Shown piece by piece: positions 38,647-47,014 of a stretch of 64,000 nt of DNA. The DNA comes from Rhodoblastus sp963703385 (GTDB taxonomy: Bacteria > Pseudomonadota > Alphaproteobacteria > Rhizobiales > Beijerinckiaceae). The notes below the pieces were generated by a model. That model saw only the letters and a list, made by a program, of their open reading frames with translations. It was not told the origin of the DNA and did no database searches. The position numbers and the translations under genes are program-made. The stretch is taken from the NCBI GenBank assembly GCA_963703385.1, contig OY969816.1:3224001-3288000 (forward strand), written 5' to 3'. Every line of letters starts with the position of its first letter. The stretch's first letter is position 1.

Positions 38647-38991
38647 TCAGCCGGCGCTCTGCGGCGCCCGCACGTCCACCGCGCGAACCCGCTTCCAATC
38701 CAGCCCTTCGACCAGCGTCATGACTTGCGCGTAACTCAGACGAATCTCGTGGCTTCCCGCCGACGGCCAGCAGAAATGCGAGCGTTCGAGACGCTTCGCG
38801 AAAAGACAAAGACCCGACCCGTCCCACCAGACAATTTTTATTCTATCGGCTCGTTTCGCCCGGAAAACATAAAGAGAGCCGTCGAATGGATCGGCCCCGG
38901 CGTCCCGAACCAGAGAAACAAGTCCTTCTGGGCCTTTGCGAAAATCAACCGCAGCCGCCCGCAACAGCACCCGTACGCCTTGCGGGATCAT
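38647..38991 (-). CDS. tnpB: IS66 accessory protein TnpB (element A)
   Basis: This 114-residue protein of the IS66 Orf2 family has the pattern VRVLLRAAAVDFRKGPEGL, DPFDGSLYVFRAKRADRIK and WDGSGLCLFAKRLERSHF. Its ATG at 38991 overlaps the tnpA stop (ATGA). It is needed with TnpA for transposition of IS66 elements. Confidence 0.95.
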   Translation of the reverse strand: MIPQGVRVLLRAAAVDFRKGPEGLVSLVRDAGADPFDGSLYVFRAKRADRIKIVWWDGSGLCLFAKRLERSHFCWPSAGSHEIRLSYAQVMTLVEGLDWKRVRAVDVRAPQSAG

Positions 38992-39365
38992 GCCTCGCGC
39001 ACCGCGCGCAGCAGACGGCGAAGGTCGGCTTCCGGAATATCCGCGCTTACCCGCACCACTGCGCCGCCGATCTCGATCTCCACGCGCCGCATCTTGGCCG
39101 CACGCGGCTCCGCCGGCGCCTGGCGCTCGATCTTCTCCGCCCGGAGACCAGCAGCGCGACGCCAAGCGAAAAGTTGCGACGGCGTGATATCCAGCGAACG
39201 CGCCAGCGCCGAAATGTTCGTGCCCGGCTCCAGCGACGCGGCGATCGCTCGATCCTTGAAGTCGTCGGACCAGCGCCGGCGTTCGCCAACCGGCGCTCCA
39301 TCGAGCCGTTCGGCTCGGACCTCTATGAACTGGTTCGTGTTGGTTCTGCGCATAGGCCTAGACAT
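38988..39365 (-). CDS. tnpA: IS66 accessory protein TnpA (element A)
   Basis: This 125-residue protein has a helix-turn-helix of the transposase-8 type: RRWSDDFKDRAIAASLEPG, NISALARSLDITPSQLFAWRR. The C-terminal part (VEIEIGGAVVRVSADIPEA) matches the usual IS66 TnpA. It overlaps tnpB by four bases. Confidence 0.93.
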   Translation of the reverse strand: MSRPMRRTNTNQFIEVRAERLDGAPVGERRRWSDDFKDRAIAASLEPGTNISALARSLDITPSQLFAWRRAAGLRAEKIERQAPAEPRAAKMRRVEIEIGGAVVRVSADIPEADLRRLLRAVREA

Positions 39366-39441
39366 AGATGTTGCTATCCATGTCTAACCATTACCAAACA
39401 CGCGCCCTGCGCCGCCAGAATGGCGCCGGGTGTACGCTTAC

Positions 39442-39901
39442 CCTTGATCGCATCGCGCGAAGGCCTTGCTTTCGCCGGCTTGCGGCGTTTGTGCCGACGC
39501 GCGAGATAGCGCCACAGGGCTTCGGCCTTTTGGGCGGCGCGGTAGATGAAGGCGTAGATCGTCTCGCAAGCGACGGCTCGCAGCCTCCGCTCGACGCCTT
39601 TGCGAAGCCACCCGGAGATCTGCTCCGGCGACCAGCCTTCGGCGAGCCGGTCGCGGACGAATTCCCGCAAGGCCCTGTCCTTTTCGAGCGCCGCTTCACG
39701 CCGCCTGCGCTCGACATAGGCTCCGGCGGCGTGAAGCGGCGAATAGCGGCCTAAGGCCAAGGAGTTGCGGGCGAGTTCCCGGCTGATCGTGCATTTCGGT
39801 CGGCCGAGCGCCTTGGCGACGGCGCCGATCGAACGGCCGGCCGCGCGCAACACGCCAATCTGGTCCCGTTCCTCCTCGGAAAGGCGCCAATAGGATCGCA
39901 T
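39442..39901 (-). pseudogene. IS30 transposase, N-terminal part
   Basis: This holds the N-terminal helix-turn-helix of the IS30 transposase: MRSYWRLSEEERDQIGVLRA and AKALGRPKCTISRELARN. The frame runs into the IS66-family insert at 39441 and stops there. With the other half at 36369-36903 it makes one uninterrupted transposase. Confidence 0.9.
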
Positions 39902-39992
39902 GGCAGCACTCCCATTGGTCCTGAACAACCAAGCCGATATCAGATCAGCAGGGGGTGTTGCACTTCGCGCCGGAACTCAGGTATCTCGAACT

Positions 39993-40415
39993 CAGGGCTG
40001 TTTAGTTCGCTTTACAGTCCTGGCATGGCGAGGACGAGATTGAGGTCGAGCGCGGCGCGCCAGCGGGCGTTTTTGATGTTTTCGCATCCAGCGGCTCTGA
40101 GCATGTTGTAAGCGAAGGAACGCAGGCTCAGATTGAAGGCTTCGTTTAGACGCCGCCGATGAGCACGAATGAATTCATACAGTTGCCGATACGAATTAGC
40201 GCCGGCGACCATGCCCAGGATGGCATAGAGCAGCACCGTCGCCAGCTCAAACCGCTGCCCTTCCCGCCGCCGATGAACCGGGACCGACCGCAAAATCTCC
40301 AACAGCGACGACGCCATGCGACAACCTCCGATTCGGGTTGTCGCTGATAAATTCACACATTTTCGCTCGCGGGAATCCCCGGGGCCCTCAAAGTTCAGAG
40401 AATTGCACAGTCCTG
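39993..40415. mobile_element. Internally deleted ISAs1-family mini-element
   Basis: The element is about 423 bp long. It starts CAGGGCTGT (39993) and ends with its imperfect complement ACAGTCCTG (40407-40415). Inside, a transposase frame of 101 residues joins the N-terminal part of the ISAs1 transposase directly to its C-terminal part. No matching target duplication was found, so the borders are provisional. Confidence 0.6.
40012..40317 (-). pseudogene. ISAs1 transposase with central deletion
   Basis: The N-terminal 57 residues (MASSLLEILRSVPVHRRREG, FELATVLLYAILGMVAGANS) match the ISAs1-associated N-terminal domain, and the last 40 (SLRSFAYNMLRAAGCENIKN, ARWRAALDLNLVLAMPGL) match its C terminus. 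About 250 residues with the DDE centre are missing, yet the frame is still open. The product cannot catalyse transposition, but the ends could be moved by a full copy elsewhere. Confidence 0.75.
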
Positions 40416-40465
40416 TCCACGCGTCCCAAACCAAGCAGTGGTTCATGGATCGTGGCAGGTGATTA

Positions 40466-41440
40466 TCATGCCCCGATCTTTCTGGATATCCGAGAGATGG
40501 TAGCTTCTAACGTACGGTTGCGAAGAATAAGTGGATTTATTTTCTTCATTCTCCTCGTTACGATGGCTTGCCAAAGGCTAAGATCGAGCCGCGACCGGCT
40601 CTCAAGCAGCTTCCAACAGTCATCTGTCAGCTCGTTGTTTAAAGGTGTATTAAGAACTTGCGCTGTGATGGCGGTTTCATTTACCATTTCACGGACGACC
40701 GGACGTTTTAGCCATTGTTTTAAATTGTCGTCGAACGCTGTATTTTCGATGACGTCGACAAAAGAGAACCGGTCAAGGCGCTTAAAAGCCTCTTCAACAA
40801 GCGTCGCATCATGCCTTTCGTCGATAAAATCATCTTCGGGAATCGAAGGATGAGGCCAAAGCAGCATCCGCAAAGCTTGATTGTCGGTTTGCGCGGCATT
40901 CGCTTTGTTGCGGAGGAAATCAGCGAGCGGTCGCCGGCTGTTTCGTACGATATCAGCCCATCCGCCCCAAGGCAAAAGTTGCTCATCTGTAAAAGAGCGC
41001 CAATAAAGCCAAATAGACAATAGGCGTGAAACGGGTTCACGGAAGATCGTCAAGCTCTGACCGTTCGGGAAGCGTTCAAATAACGTAGAAAACGATACGT
41101 GCCCGACGACAAAATCACTGTTTTCAGGAATATCTTTCGCGTTCAGATAAATACTACTCTTTAACGTGTCACTGATGCTATCAAAATTATTGAAATCTCC
41201 GAACAGCACACGGTCGTAAGCAGTAATCGGGACAGACGGTTTGAGCGCAGCTGTCAATGCGCGTCGCAAGGAAGATCCGGAACATTTTGGAACATGCATG
41301 AATAGAACGGGTTTGGTTGGATCATATGGCTTGTTTTCGAGCAAGAATCGCGCCCACGGCTCCCGCGCGTGATGTGATCGGGAAAGAACCGTGGCCAGCT
41401 TGTGATATGCGGAACGGGACAATTCTAGAAATTCAAGCAT
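40466..41440 (-). CDS. Sulfotransferase-like protein
   Basis: This is a 324-residue protein of the sulfotransferase type. The PAPS 5'-phosphosulfate loop is VLFMHVPKCSGSSLRRAL and the 3'-phosphate motif is TIFREPVSRLLSIWLYW. It would move a sulfate group from PAPS to a hydroxyl of a glycan or lipid. The ATG at 41440 is my choice; a TTG at 41473 would add 11 residues. Codon use is more AT-rich than the housekeeping genes, which suggests recent acquisition. It lies in a strand-linked run with three methyltransferase genes. Confidence 0.8.
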   Translation of the reverse strand: MLEFLELSRSAYHKLATVLSRSHHAREPWARFLLENKPYDPTKPVLFMHVPKCSGSSLRRALTAALKPSVPITAYDRVLFGDFNNFDSISDTLKSSIYLNAKDIPENSDFVVGHVSFSTLFERFPNGQSLTIFREPVSRLLSIWLYWRSFTDEQLLPWGGWADIVRNSRRPLADFLRNKANAAQTDNQALRMLLWPHPSIPEDDFIDERHDATLVEEAFKRLDRFSFVDVIENTAFDDNLKQWLKRPVVREMVNETAITAQVLNTPLNNELTDDCWKLLESRSRLDLSLWQAIVTRRMKKINPLILRNRTLEATISRISRKIGA

Positions 41441-41746
41441 CCGACCAACGACCTCTTGTACTCGCTCCAACAAATTATTTCTCGTTCAGCGAGATGTATC
41501 TCAAAAAGGAGCTTCTAAACCGCTCGAACCCGCGTGGGTTCGAGAAGCATAGTTGGAGGCACAGACTGCTGAACCGAGAATTCGGGCGCCGCAACCCTCC
41601 GAAAGCCCCTTACTCTCATCCGGTACTCTCATCCGGCTCAGATATTCAAGCCTAAACCGAGTTGTGGCAAGAGGCAAATCGACTTCGTCAACGCCACATT
41701 GCGGTTCGACGCCGAGAAATCGCGGCAAACGGACCAAAACCAGGGT
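41441..41746. other. Intergenic stretch with a hairpin and a 13-bp tandem duplication
   Basis: These 306 bases hold no gene I can support. A perfect nine-base-pair hairpin lies at 41523-41544 (arms CTCGAACCC and GGGTTCGAG, loop GCGT). TACTCTCATCCGG is repeated twice in tandem at 41611-41636. A minus-strand frame at 41501-41737 has no homologous character and may be a remnant. Confidence 0.5.
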
Positions 41747-42667
41747 TCAACAGGGCGGCTTGATGATCAGCCCCTGACCTGTGGGCAACGACAAGATAGT
41801 TACGCCCTTTCGTTTGGCGAATTCATCCATTCCGAGCTTTTGTGTCCGATAGCCGTGGTAGGCGTAATCGTCTAGCAGAACAATTCCTCCAGGACAGATA
41901 CGATCCCAGAGTGCGTCTGCGGCAGCGACTTCAGGCGGCGAACAATTCAAATCAATATGCAAAAAGGCAATCAGCGTGGAAGCGATCTCAACAAGAGTCT
42001 CAGGGATCGAGCCGACAATGATTTTGACATTTTTCCATTCGGCAAAATTCCTGCGGACTTCGTCGACATCCAAAGTATAGAAACCGCTTTTAATTTCATC
42101 GGCGTTGCGCTTTAAAACGCCCAGCGCCTTTTCGGCATCCGACACGTAACGCTCATCAATGCCGCGAAATGTATCCAACAGATAAAAAGTCCGTTCGGTT
42201 TTGTCCCAATCCAGCAGCGCCATCATGGATGAGCTTAGAAAGCCACGATTCACGCCGCATTCGACAAAATCGCCGGGCCGTTTCGCGGCGTTGGCAGCGG
42301 CCCAAAGGCCAACATGAACGCGCCAGTGCCATTGATAGTCAACTCCTCCTACCGCCTTCACTCCGCGCGCATAAGCACGGATAAAATCGGGATCGGCCAT
42401 GAACTCGTGATTATGAATAGAGAATAGACCGTCTTGATCGTAAGGCGCAAAGGCCGGGCCCACTTGAAGCTCGGAAACAGGGGAGGCTTGCTCTGAATCA
42501 ACCGGCGCCTGGCAGGCTTGTCGCGCCCCACCAGACGCAGAGTTATTGGTGGGCTTCCTGAGCCGTTTTGAATAAATATATGCCTTAAGACGGCTAATAC
42601 GCATCAACGCAATCGCTTTTAGTCGGGTCGAGAAAGACATATCGCAGCTTCCGATTTCCTGAGTCAT
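41747..42667 (-). CDS. TylF-like class I methyltransferase
   Basis: The protein has 306 residues. The first 75 are polar and basic; the catalytic domain from about residue 80 has FVECGVNRGFLSSSMM (motif I), FYLLDTFRGID and FLHIDLNCSPPEVAAAD with the metal-binding DD in GGIVLLDDYAYHGY, which are marks of the macrocin O-methyltransferase group. It would methylate a sugar hydroxyl. The ATG at 42667 has a GGTGG site; a second in-frame ATG at 42640 is possible. A mosaic repeat (42721-42765) lies 53 bases upstream. Confidence 0.85.
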   Translation of the reverse strand: MTQEIGSCDMSFSTRLKAIALMRISRLKAYIYSKRLRKPTNNSASGGARQACQAPVDSEQASPVSELQVGPAFAPYDQDGLFSIHNHEFMADPDFIRAYARGVKAVGGVDYQWHWRVHVGLWAAANAAKRPGDFVECGVNRGFLSSSMMALLDWDKTERTFYLLDTFRGIDERYVSDAEKALGVLKRNADEIKSGFYTLDVDEVRRNFAEWKNVKIIVGSIPETLVEIASTLIAFLHIDLNCSPPEVAAADALWDRICPGGIVLLDDYAYHGYRTQKLGMDEFAKRKGVTILSLPTGQGLIIKPPC

Positions 42668-42720
42668 GCTTCCACCAAAAATGAAGTTTCGTTGGCCCGA
42701 AGCGCTCCTCGTTTTCGCTT

Positions 42721-42765
42721 AGAGCATATTCCCAAAAAGTTGCAGACTTTTTGGGAATATGCTCT
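42721..42765. repeat. Palindromic mosaic repeat, copy A (45 bp)
   Basis: Two perfect 20-base arms (42721-42740 and 42746-42765, starting AGAGCATATTCCC) flank the loop TGCAG. It matches the first half of copies B and C, after which it folds back on itself. It lies between two methyltransferase genes of the same strand. Confidence 0.9.
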
Positions 42766-42830
42766 AGCGCGAGAAACCTGTCTCCCATCATGCAACCCCA
42801 ACGCATATGTTCCTCAGCGATATAACACGA

Positions 42831-43520
42831 TCATTCCGTCTTGAGGGCAGTCATCGCAATCGCCGCAGGAAAATCAAGCGTCTGGATCGAAAGATTCGAA
42901 AAACCGGCGCGAATAACGCTGATCCATGCGTCTGCGCCGAACTCGGTTTGAACCACCAAGTCTTCTCCGCCTTCTTTAGGGTCCCCGTGATAGCTTTTAG
43001 CCAAACCGGCCCTGTCGCGCGTTAACCTTCCGACTATGATGGGCACCGTGAAACACAGTGCGCCGCCGCTTTTTAGAACCCTTCGGCATTCCCGAAGAGC
43101 GTGAATATGGTTTGGCACGTGCTCGAGTGTGTCGGAGTGTACGACGATGTCGAACGTATCATCGGGATACGGCAGCGCGTGCATGTCAATATCCGGATAG
43201 GCGCCGAAAACATGGCCTTTCATTTTTTTGAGGTGAGGATGCAACGTGCCGGCCTCATTGATCTCAAGGACTTTAAAGCGTTTTGCCTCCTCCGACGCGG
43301 CAAAATTGTTAAGGGGACCTTTGGCGTCAAAAAACGTCATCAGAGATTTTGCGAGCACGATCGATCGGAGGTTCGCGCCGCAGGCAGTGCAATGCTCGCC
43401 CTGCTGCCTGTTGATGTAGTCCTCCTCGAATGTGTCGATTTGCCACTCGTCGACCAGATTCTTCCAAAGAACGTTATTGCGCGCGAAATTGGCTCCTCCG
43501 CAGGCCGAACATGTTTTCAA
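42831..43520 (-). CDS. SAM-dependent methyltransferase with N-terminal zinc ribbon
   Basis: The protein has 229 residues. The first 55 carry two CxxC pairs (CSACGG, CTACGA), probably a zinc ribbon. The methyltransferase domain shows FKVLEINEAGTLHPHLKK, DIDMHALPYPDDTFDIVVHS and LEHVPNHIHALRECRRVLKS. I chose the TTG at 43520 (TTGAAAACATGTTCG), preceded by GGGAG; the nearby ATG is out of frame. It would methylate a small polar or glycan substrate. Confidence 0.85.
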   Translation of the reverse strand: MKTCSACGGANFARNNVLWKNLVDEWQIDTFEEDYINRQQGEHCTACGANLRSIVLAKSLMTFFDAKGPLNNFAASEEAKRFKVLEINEAGTLHPHLKKMKGHVFGAYPDIDMHALPYPDDTFDIVVHSDTLEHVPNHIHALRECRRVLKSGGALCFTVPIIVGRLTRDRAGLAKSYHGDPKEGGEDLVVQTEFGADAWISVIRAGFSNLSIQTLDFPAAIAMTALKTE

Positions 43521-43553
43521 CGAGGCTTCTCCCGTTTGGACGCCAGCTCGAAG

Positions 43554-43660
43554 CTAGAGCATATTCCCAAACATTTGCAGACTTTTTTGGACAGGAATAT
43601 GCGTTAGAACAATGCACTAGAGACTTCTTCCGATTCCGAAGGAACGGAAAAGGCTCTAGA
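43554..43660. repeat. Palindromic mosaic repeat, copy B (about 107 bp)
   Basis: It begins TAGAGCATATTCCC, carries the core GACTTTTTTGGACAGG and a second dyad TTCCGATTCCGAAGGAACGG, and ends GGCTCTAGA. It aligns along its whole length with copy C (inverted orientation) and its first part matches copy A. Its right end overlaps the stop codon of the 43656-44426 gene. Confidence 0.9.
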
Positions 43661-44426
43661 GCGGAACGCGGAATACAAAATGGGGAAAAATTTGCTCGCT
43701 GTGCGCGCCTTCCCGCTGTATGAATTCCTCCACGGCTTCCGTGGCGCCGATGCAAGACGATGCTGTTGCGTCATCGTAGACGATGTACCCGCCCGGGGTC
43801 ATGAACGGCCTCACCGCATACTGAACGGTGCTGATCGCGGAATATATGTCGAGATCGATATGTGCGAGCCCGAGTTTCAACCCGCCAACGTCCGAACTAG
43901 GAAACGTGTCCTCCACAAGGCCGGCTATTAGCCTCACGTTTGTGCATCCAGCCCTATCCACCGCCACCTGCACCTCGTCCAACGAGGTCTGACTGAAATC
44001 GCCCAACGAATGAAGGTCAACGTTCTTATCGGTTGTAGGCATGCCCGCGAAGGTGTCGAACCCGAACAGTCGAGCGTCGGGGTAGAGAGCCTCCATTATC
44101 TTCGCCATAAAGATCAGCGAGCCGCCGCGAAAACAACCGAACTCGGCAATGTGGCGCTGTTCGAGCGGTTCGAAGAAACAAGTGAGGATCAGGAAGAGGT
44201 TTTGCATTCTCTTGTAGTCGAGAACGCTTCGTCCTTCGGCGGCGGCTCTTGCCGCTCGAAACAAAGGATGCGCGTCGACAGAAGCCGACATATTTCCATA
44301 TTCTAACGACACGCCCCGCTGATAGCCTTCAGCCACGTTGCGGCCTTTTCTCCAGCCCTTAGGGACGCCGCCGGGCGGCGGGAATTCGATCGGCGGAAAG
44401 CCCTTCTTTTCCAGAATCGTCGGCAA
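43656..44426 (-). CDS. TylF-like class I methyltransferase
   Basis: The protein has 256 residues. Motif I is IAEFGCFRGGSLIFMA; DARLFGFDTFAGMP and LAHIDLDIYSAISTVQY follow, with the GGYIVYDDATASSCIGA loop. I chose the TTG at 44426 (PTILEKKGFPPIEF) because AAGGAGG lies six bases upstream; a longer frame to 44501 adds residues without homology. Its stop lies in mosaic repeat B. It is the first gene of the minus-strand run down to 40466. A truncated IS4-like transposase sits 160 bases upstream. Confidence 0.85.
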   Translation of the reverse strand: MPTILEKKGFPPIEFPPPGGVPKGWRKGRNVAEGYQRGVSLEYGNMSASVDAHPLFRAARAAAEGRSVLDYKRMQNLFLILTCFFEPLEQRHIAEFGCFRGGSLIFMAKIMEALYPDARLFGFDTFAGMPTTDKNVDLHSLGDFSQTSLDEVQVAVDRAGCTNVRLIAGLVEDTFPSSDVGGLKLGLAHIDLDIYSAISTVQYAVRPFMTPGGYIVYDDATASSCIGATEAVEEFIQREGAHSEQIFPHFVFRVPL

Positions 44427-44585
44427 AACTGACCTCCTTGGTAAGGTGGCTTGAAAAAGGTGTCGTTCGTGAGATAGAAAAAGAGGTATAGAGTCTCGCA
44501 ACCACGGTCAAGCAGGGCGCGGATATGCCGACGCCTGCGCCGATGGTAGACGCTGCCCGATTAAGCAAAGAGGGCAGCCCGAAGG

Positions 44586-45239
44586 CTAATACCTCGCTTC
44601 AGCGGCGGCCAGCCGCGTTTCGCCATCAGCCGCCCTGACGTGAATGTTGCCGCGAAAGCGGATGACATATTGAAAGCCAAGGCTGTCCAGGAATTCGAAC
44701 AGCTTGACGTCGCCAAAGCCACGATCGGCCAGAATCGTCGCCGTCACGCCCTCGGGCAGCAGCGCCTTCAGCCGGGACAGGCACAAATCCTCGAAATCGT
44801 TGCGCTGGTCCTTCAATTCGTCCTTGTCGACGGTCAGCCAAAGCAGCGGCGTGGCTCTTCTGTGGCGCGTGACGAGATGCAGCGCGAGCGTGGACTGATT
44901 GTCCGGATCGAAATCCGTCCAGTCCATCGCCACGACGATGTCGCGCCGCGCTCCAACGACTGCGGGAACCCACGACCCGAACAAGTCCCAAGGAGCCACG
45001 CCCGCGTTGCTCAGCAACCGGTCGACCTGCTTGATCGCCGACTTCGCGATCAGTCCGCGCGCCGTCGCCAACGCCTGTCCGATCAGGCTGACAGCGAGAG
45101 CCGCCCCCGTCATCACTCCAAGCGTCCCGTTGGCCAAAGACAGAACGCGTTTGGCGTGCGGATCGTCAACAAAGACGCGGCTCAAAAATTCATGAACGAA
45201 ATCAAATCGCTCCTTCGGCGCGCGCATCGCTCTCCCCAA
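44586..45239 (-). pseudogene. IS4-family transposase, C-terminally truncated
   Basis: This 217-residue fragment contains the first two catalytic regions of an IS4-type DDE transposase (VVAMDWTDFDPDNQ and ATILADRGFGDVKLFEFL) and part of the insertion domain (QYVIRFRGNIHVRAADGE). The remaining part with the catalytic Glu is missing, and the frame ends abruptly at 44586. Full family members have roughly 350-400 residues. It is inactive and probably an old insertion scar upstream of the methyltransferase genes. Confidence 0.8.
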
Positions 45240-45424
45240 CCGGCAGATTCTCCGTCACGCCGCTCGGAAGAATTCCAAATTCGGGCTTTTTAGAGTCACG
45301 CAAAAATGAGGGGATTCATGAGGCTCCGAAAGGAAGCGCTGATGAATTGAGATCAATTTTGGCTGACGATTTGCTACATCGAACTGCAGGGCCTACAGAG
45401 AATTCGGACGATGGAAACATTTGG

Positions 45425-47014
45425 ATGAATGAGAACGACGACGGCTATCAGCGCCAAGTGCAGGCGCAAATCACGCAATATTCGGCTTCATCCGCCGACA
45501 TGCATGCCGCGGCCCCGATTGCTGATCATGTTCTCGGCAAGTTTCGTGCGCCAAGATTACGCGAGGTTTTTGGTACGTCGTCAATTCCCGACCTCTTCGC
45601 TGGAGAGTTGTTGGCGGCCATAGAGCGGTCGCAAAACCGGCGGGTCGCTAGCCTCGGCGCCGGCGATTGCGCGGTCGAGATTCAGGTCGCAAAGCGCATA
45701 GTGGACGCTGGCCGAACTGACTTTGAGTTCATCTGTTATGAACTCTCTCCGGTGCTCGTCGACCGTGGACGTGCGGCGATCGCCGCAGTAGGTCTCGATA
45801 AAATGGTCCGAGTGGTCCAGCAAGACCTGAACACGCCCGTGTCGATTGATGGCGTTCTAGCAGGCTTCATGGCACACCACAGCCTTCATCACGTCGTTGA
45901 CCTAGAGTTGCTCTTCGACACGGTCTTCCGCCACCTTCATGATCGCGGTTCATTCGTGGTTGCGGACGTGATAGGCCGAAATGGACATTCGCGGTGGCCC
46001 GAAACCCTGGCGCTGGTGCGCGAAATCTGGACGAAGTTGCCAGAGCGATTGAAGTTTGACCGAGTTTACGGTCGCACGGATTGCTGGTTTGAAAACAGGG
46101 ATTGCTCGATCGAGGGCTTCGAAGGGATACGCGCGCAGGATATCCTTCCATTGCTTCTGGAGCGCTTCAGCTTCAGGAAATTCACCGCCTGGGGCGGCCT
46201 GGTCGACGTCTTCACCAATCGGTCTTTCGGGCCGAACTACGATCCAGCCTGCGTCGACGATATCTCCTTCATCGACAGCCTCCAAGCGGCAGAAGATCGC
46301 CTGCTCGACGCTCGGAAGCTCACGCCCACATGCATGATAGCGATCATCGACAAACGGGCGGATGGTCCCGTGAAGGGCTTTGCAGGCGTCTCGCCAACGT
46401 CATGCGTCCGACCAACAGCGCCATCGTTTCAGCCACCAAGAATCCCGTTGTCAACTGCAGGCGTGGCGGTTCCCTATCGCGAGGTTGCGACGGTCGATGC
46501 AACGCCGCTACCCTTGGGCGCGAGCGTCTCCTTTGGCGCCCAGGACGACTCGGAGCGCTTCTTGCGGTGGGGGTGGAGCGATCCAGAGGGCGAACTCAGA
46601 TGGGGGGTTGGCGAGAGCAGCGCATTAGAGTTTGCGTGCGCCGCTTGGAGTTCGATTCGAATCACGGTTCGAATGCTCGGTTACATTCCGTCATTTGCAA
46701 AAGAGCAGCGTATCGTCCTGCAAGCGAATGGGATCATCGTGGGCGAAGCCCTTTTCGCCAACAGAGATCACCTATGCCAGGAATTCGTTATCAACTTGCC
46801 GCCGAAACTACTCGGATCCGGACGTTGCACCTTGGAGTTCGTTCCATCCGCCATCAGGCGCCCGGACGCCGAGGGAGGGGAAGAAAAGAGACCGATCACA
46901 TTCGCCCTGCTTACATTGAATGCCTCAAACGCTGGCGCAGCGCGTTTTTTCGGTCGTGCGATTGGGTTCGCAAAGAGCGTCGCACAACGTTTTTCAGGAG
47001 GCTCGGCGGGATAA
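45425..47014 (+). CDS. SAM methyltransferase fused to a C-terminal beta-sandwich domain
   Basis: The protein has 529 residues. Residues about 50-230 are a class I methyltransferase (RRVASLGAGDCAVEIQVAKR, FICYELSPVLVDRGRA, GFMAHHSLHHVVDLELLFD). After a linker (about 340-375), residues about 380-505 look like a beta-sandwich seen at the C terminus of membrane glycan enzymes (RFLRWGWSDPEGELRWGVGE; RIVLQANGIIVGEALF; GSGRCTLEFVPSA). I chose the ATG at 45425, the only ATG in the frame. It is read opposite to its neighbours and is flanked by mobile DNA on both sides, so it may have come as a passenger. It may modify a glycan. Confidence 0.8.
   Translation: MNENDDGYQRQVQAQITQYSASSADMHAAAPIADHVLGKFRAPRLREVFGTSSIPDLFAGELLAAIERSQNRRVASLGAGDCAVEIQVAKRIVDAGRTDFEFICYELSPVLVDRGRAAIAAVGLDKMVRVVQQDLNTPVSIDGVLAGFMAHHSLHHVVDLELLFDTVFRHLHDRGSFVVADVIGRNGHSRWPETLALVREIWTKLPERLKFDRVYGRTDCWFENRDCSIEGFEGIRAQDILPLLLERFSFRKFTAWGGLVDVFTNRSFGPNYDPACVDDISFIDSLQAAEDRLLDARKLTPTCMIAIIDKRADGPVKGFAGVSPTSCVRPTAPSFQPPRIPLSTAGVAVPYREVATVDATPLPLGASVSFGAQDDSERFLRWGWSDPEGELRWGVGESSALEFACAAWSSIRITVRMLGYIPSFAKEQRIVLQANGIIVGEALFANRDHLCQEFVINLPPKLLGSGRCTLEFVPSAIRRPDAEGGEEKRPITFALLTLNASNAGAARFFGRAIGFAKSVAQRFSGGSAG

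Larger units (their letters stand above)
36904..39441. mobile_element. IS66-family element A (2538 bp) inserted in IS30
   Basis: The terminal inverted repeats start GTAAGCGT and match at 21 of 24 positions (left 36904 onward; right read inward from 39441). It is flanked by an exact 8-bp duplication CCTTGATC at 36896-36903 and 39442-39449, the size typical of IS66. It carries tnpA, tnpB and tnpC on the minus strand. All three look intact, so it may be active. Confidence 0.95.
36344..39979. mobile_element. IS30-family element, interrupted by an IS66-family element
   Basis: The ends carry matching inverted repeats: left TTCCAGCGTGAAGCGCAAC (36348-36366) and right, read inward, TTCCGGCGCGAAGTGCAAC (39975-39957), 16 of 19 identical. 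Without the inner 2.5-kb element and one 8-bp duplication the IS30 would be about 1.1 kb, the usual size. The outermost base and the target duplication could not be fixed with confidence. The transposase is split but in frame once the insert is removed. Confidence 0.85.

Noticed and set aside
42594..42806. Short minus-strand frame containing HIPKKSATFWEYAL
   Set aside because: It is a translation of mosaic repeat A; similar peptides appear wherever the repeat is read in this frame.
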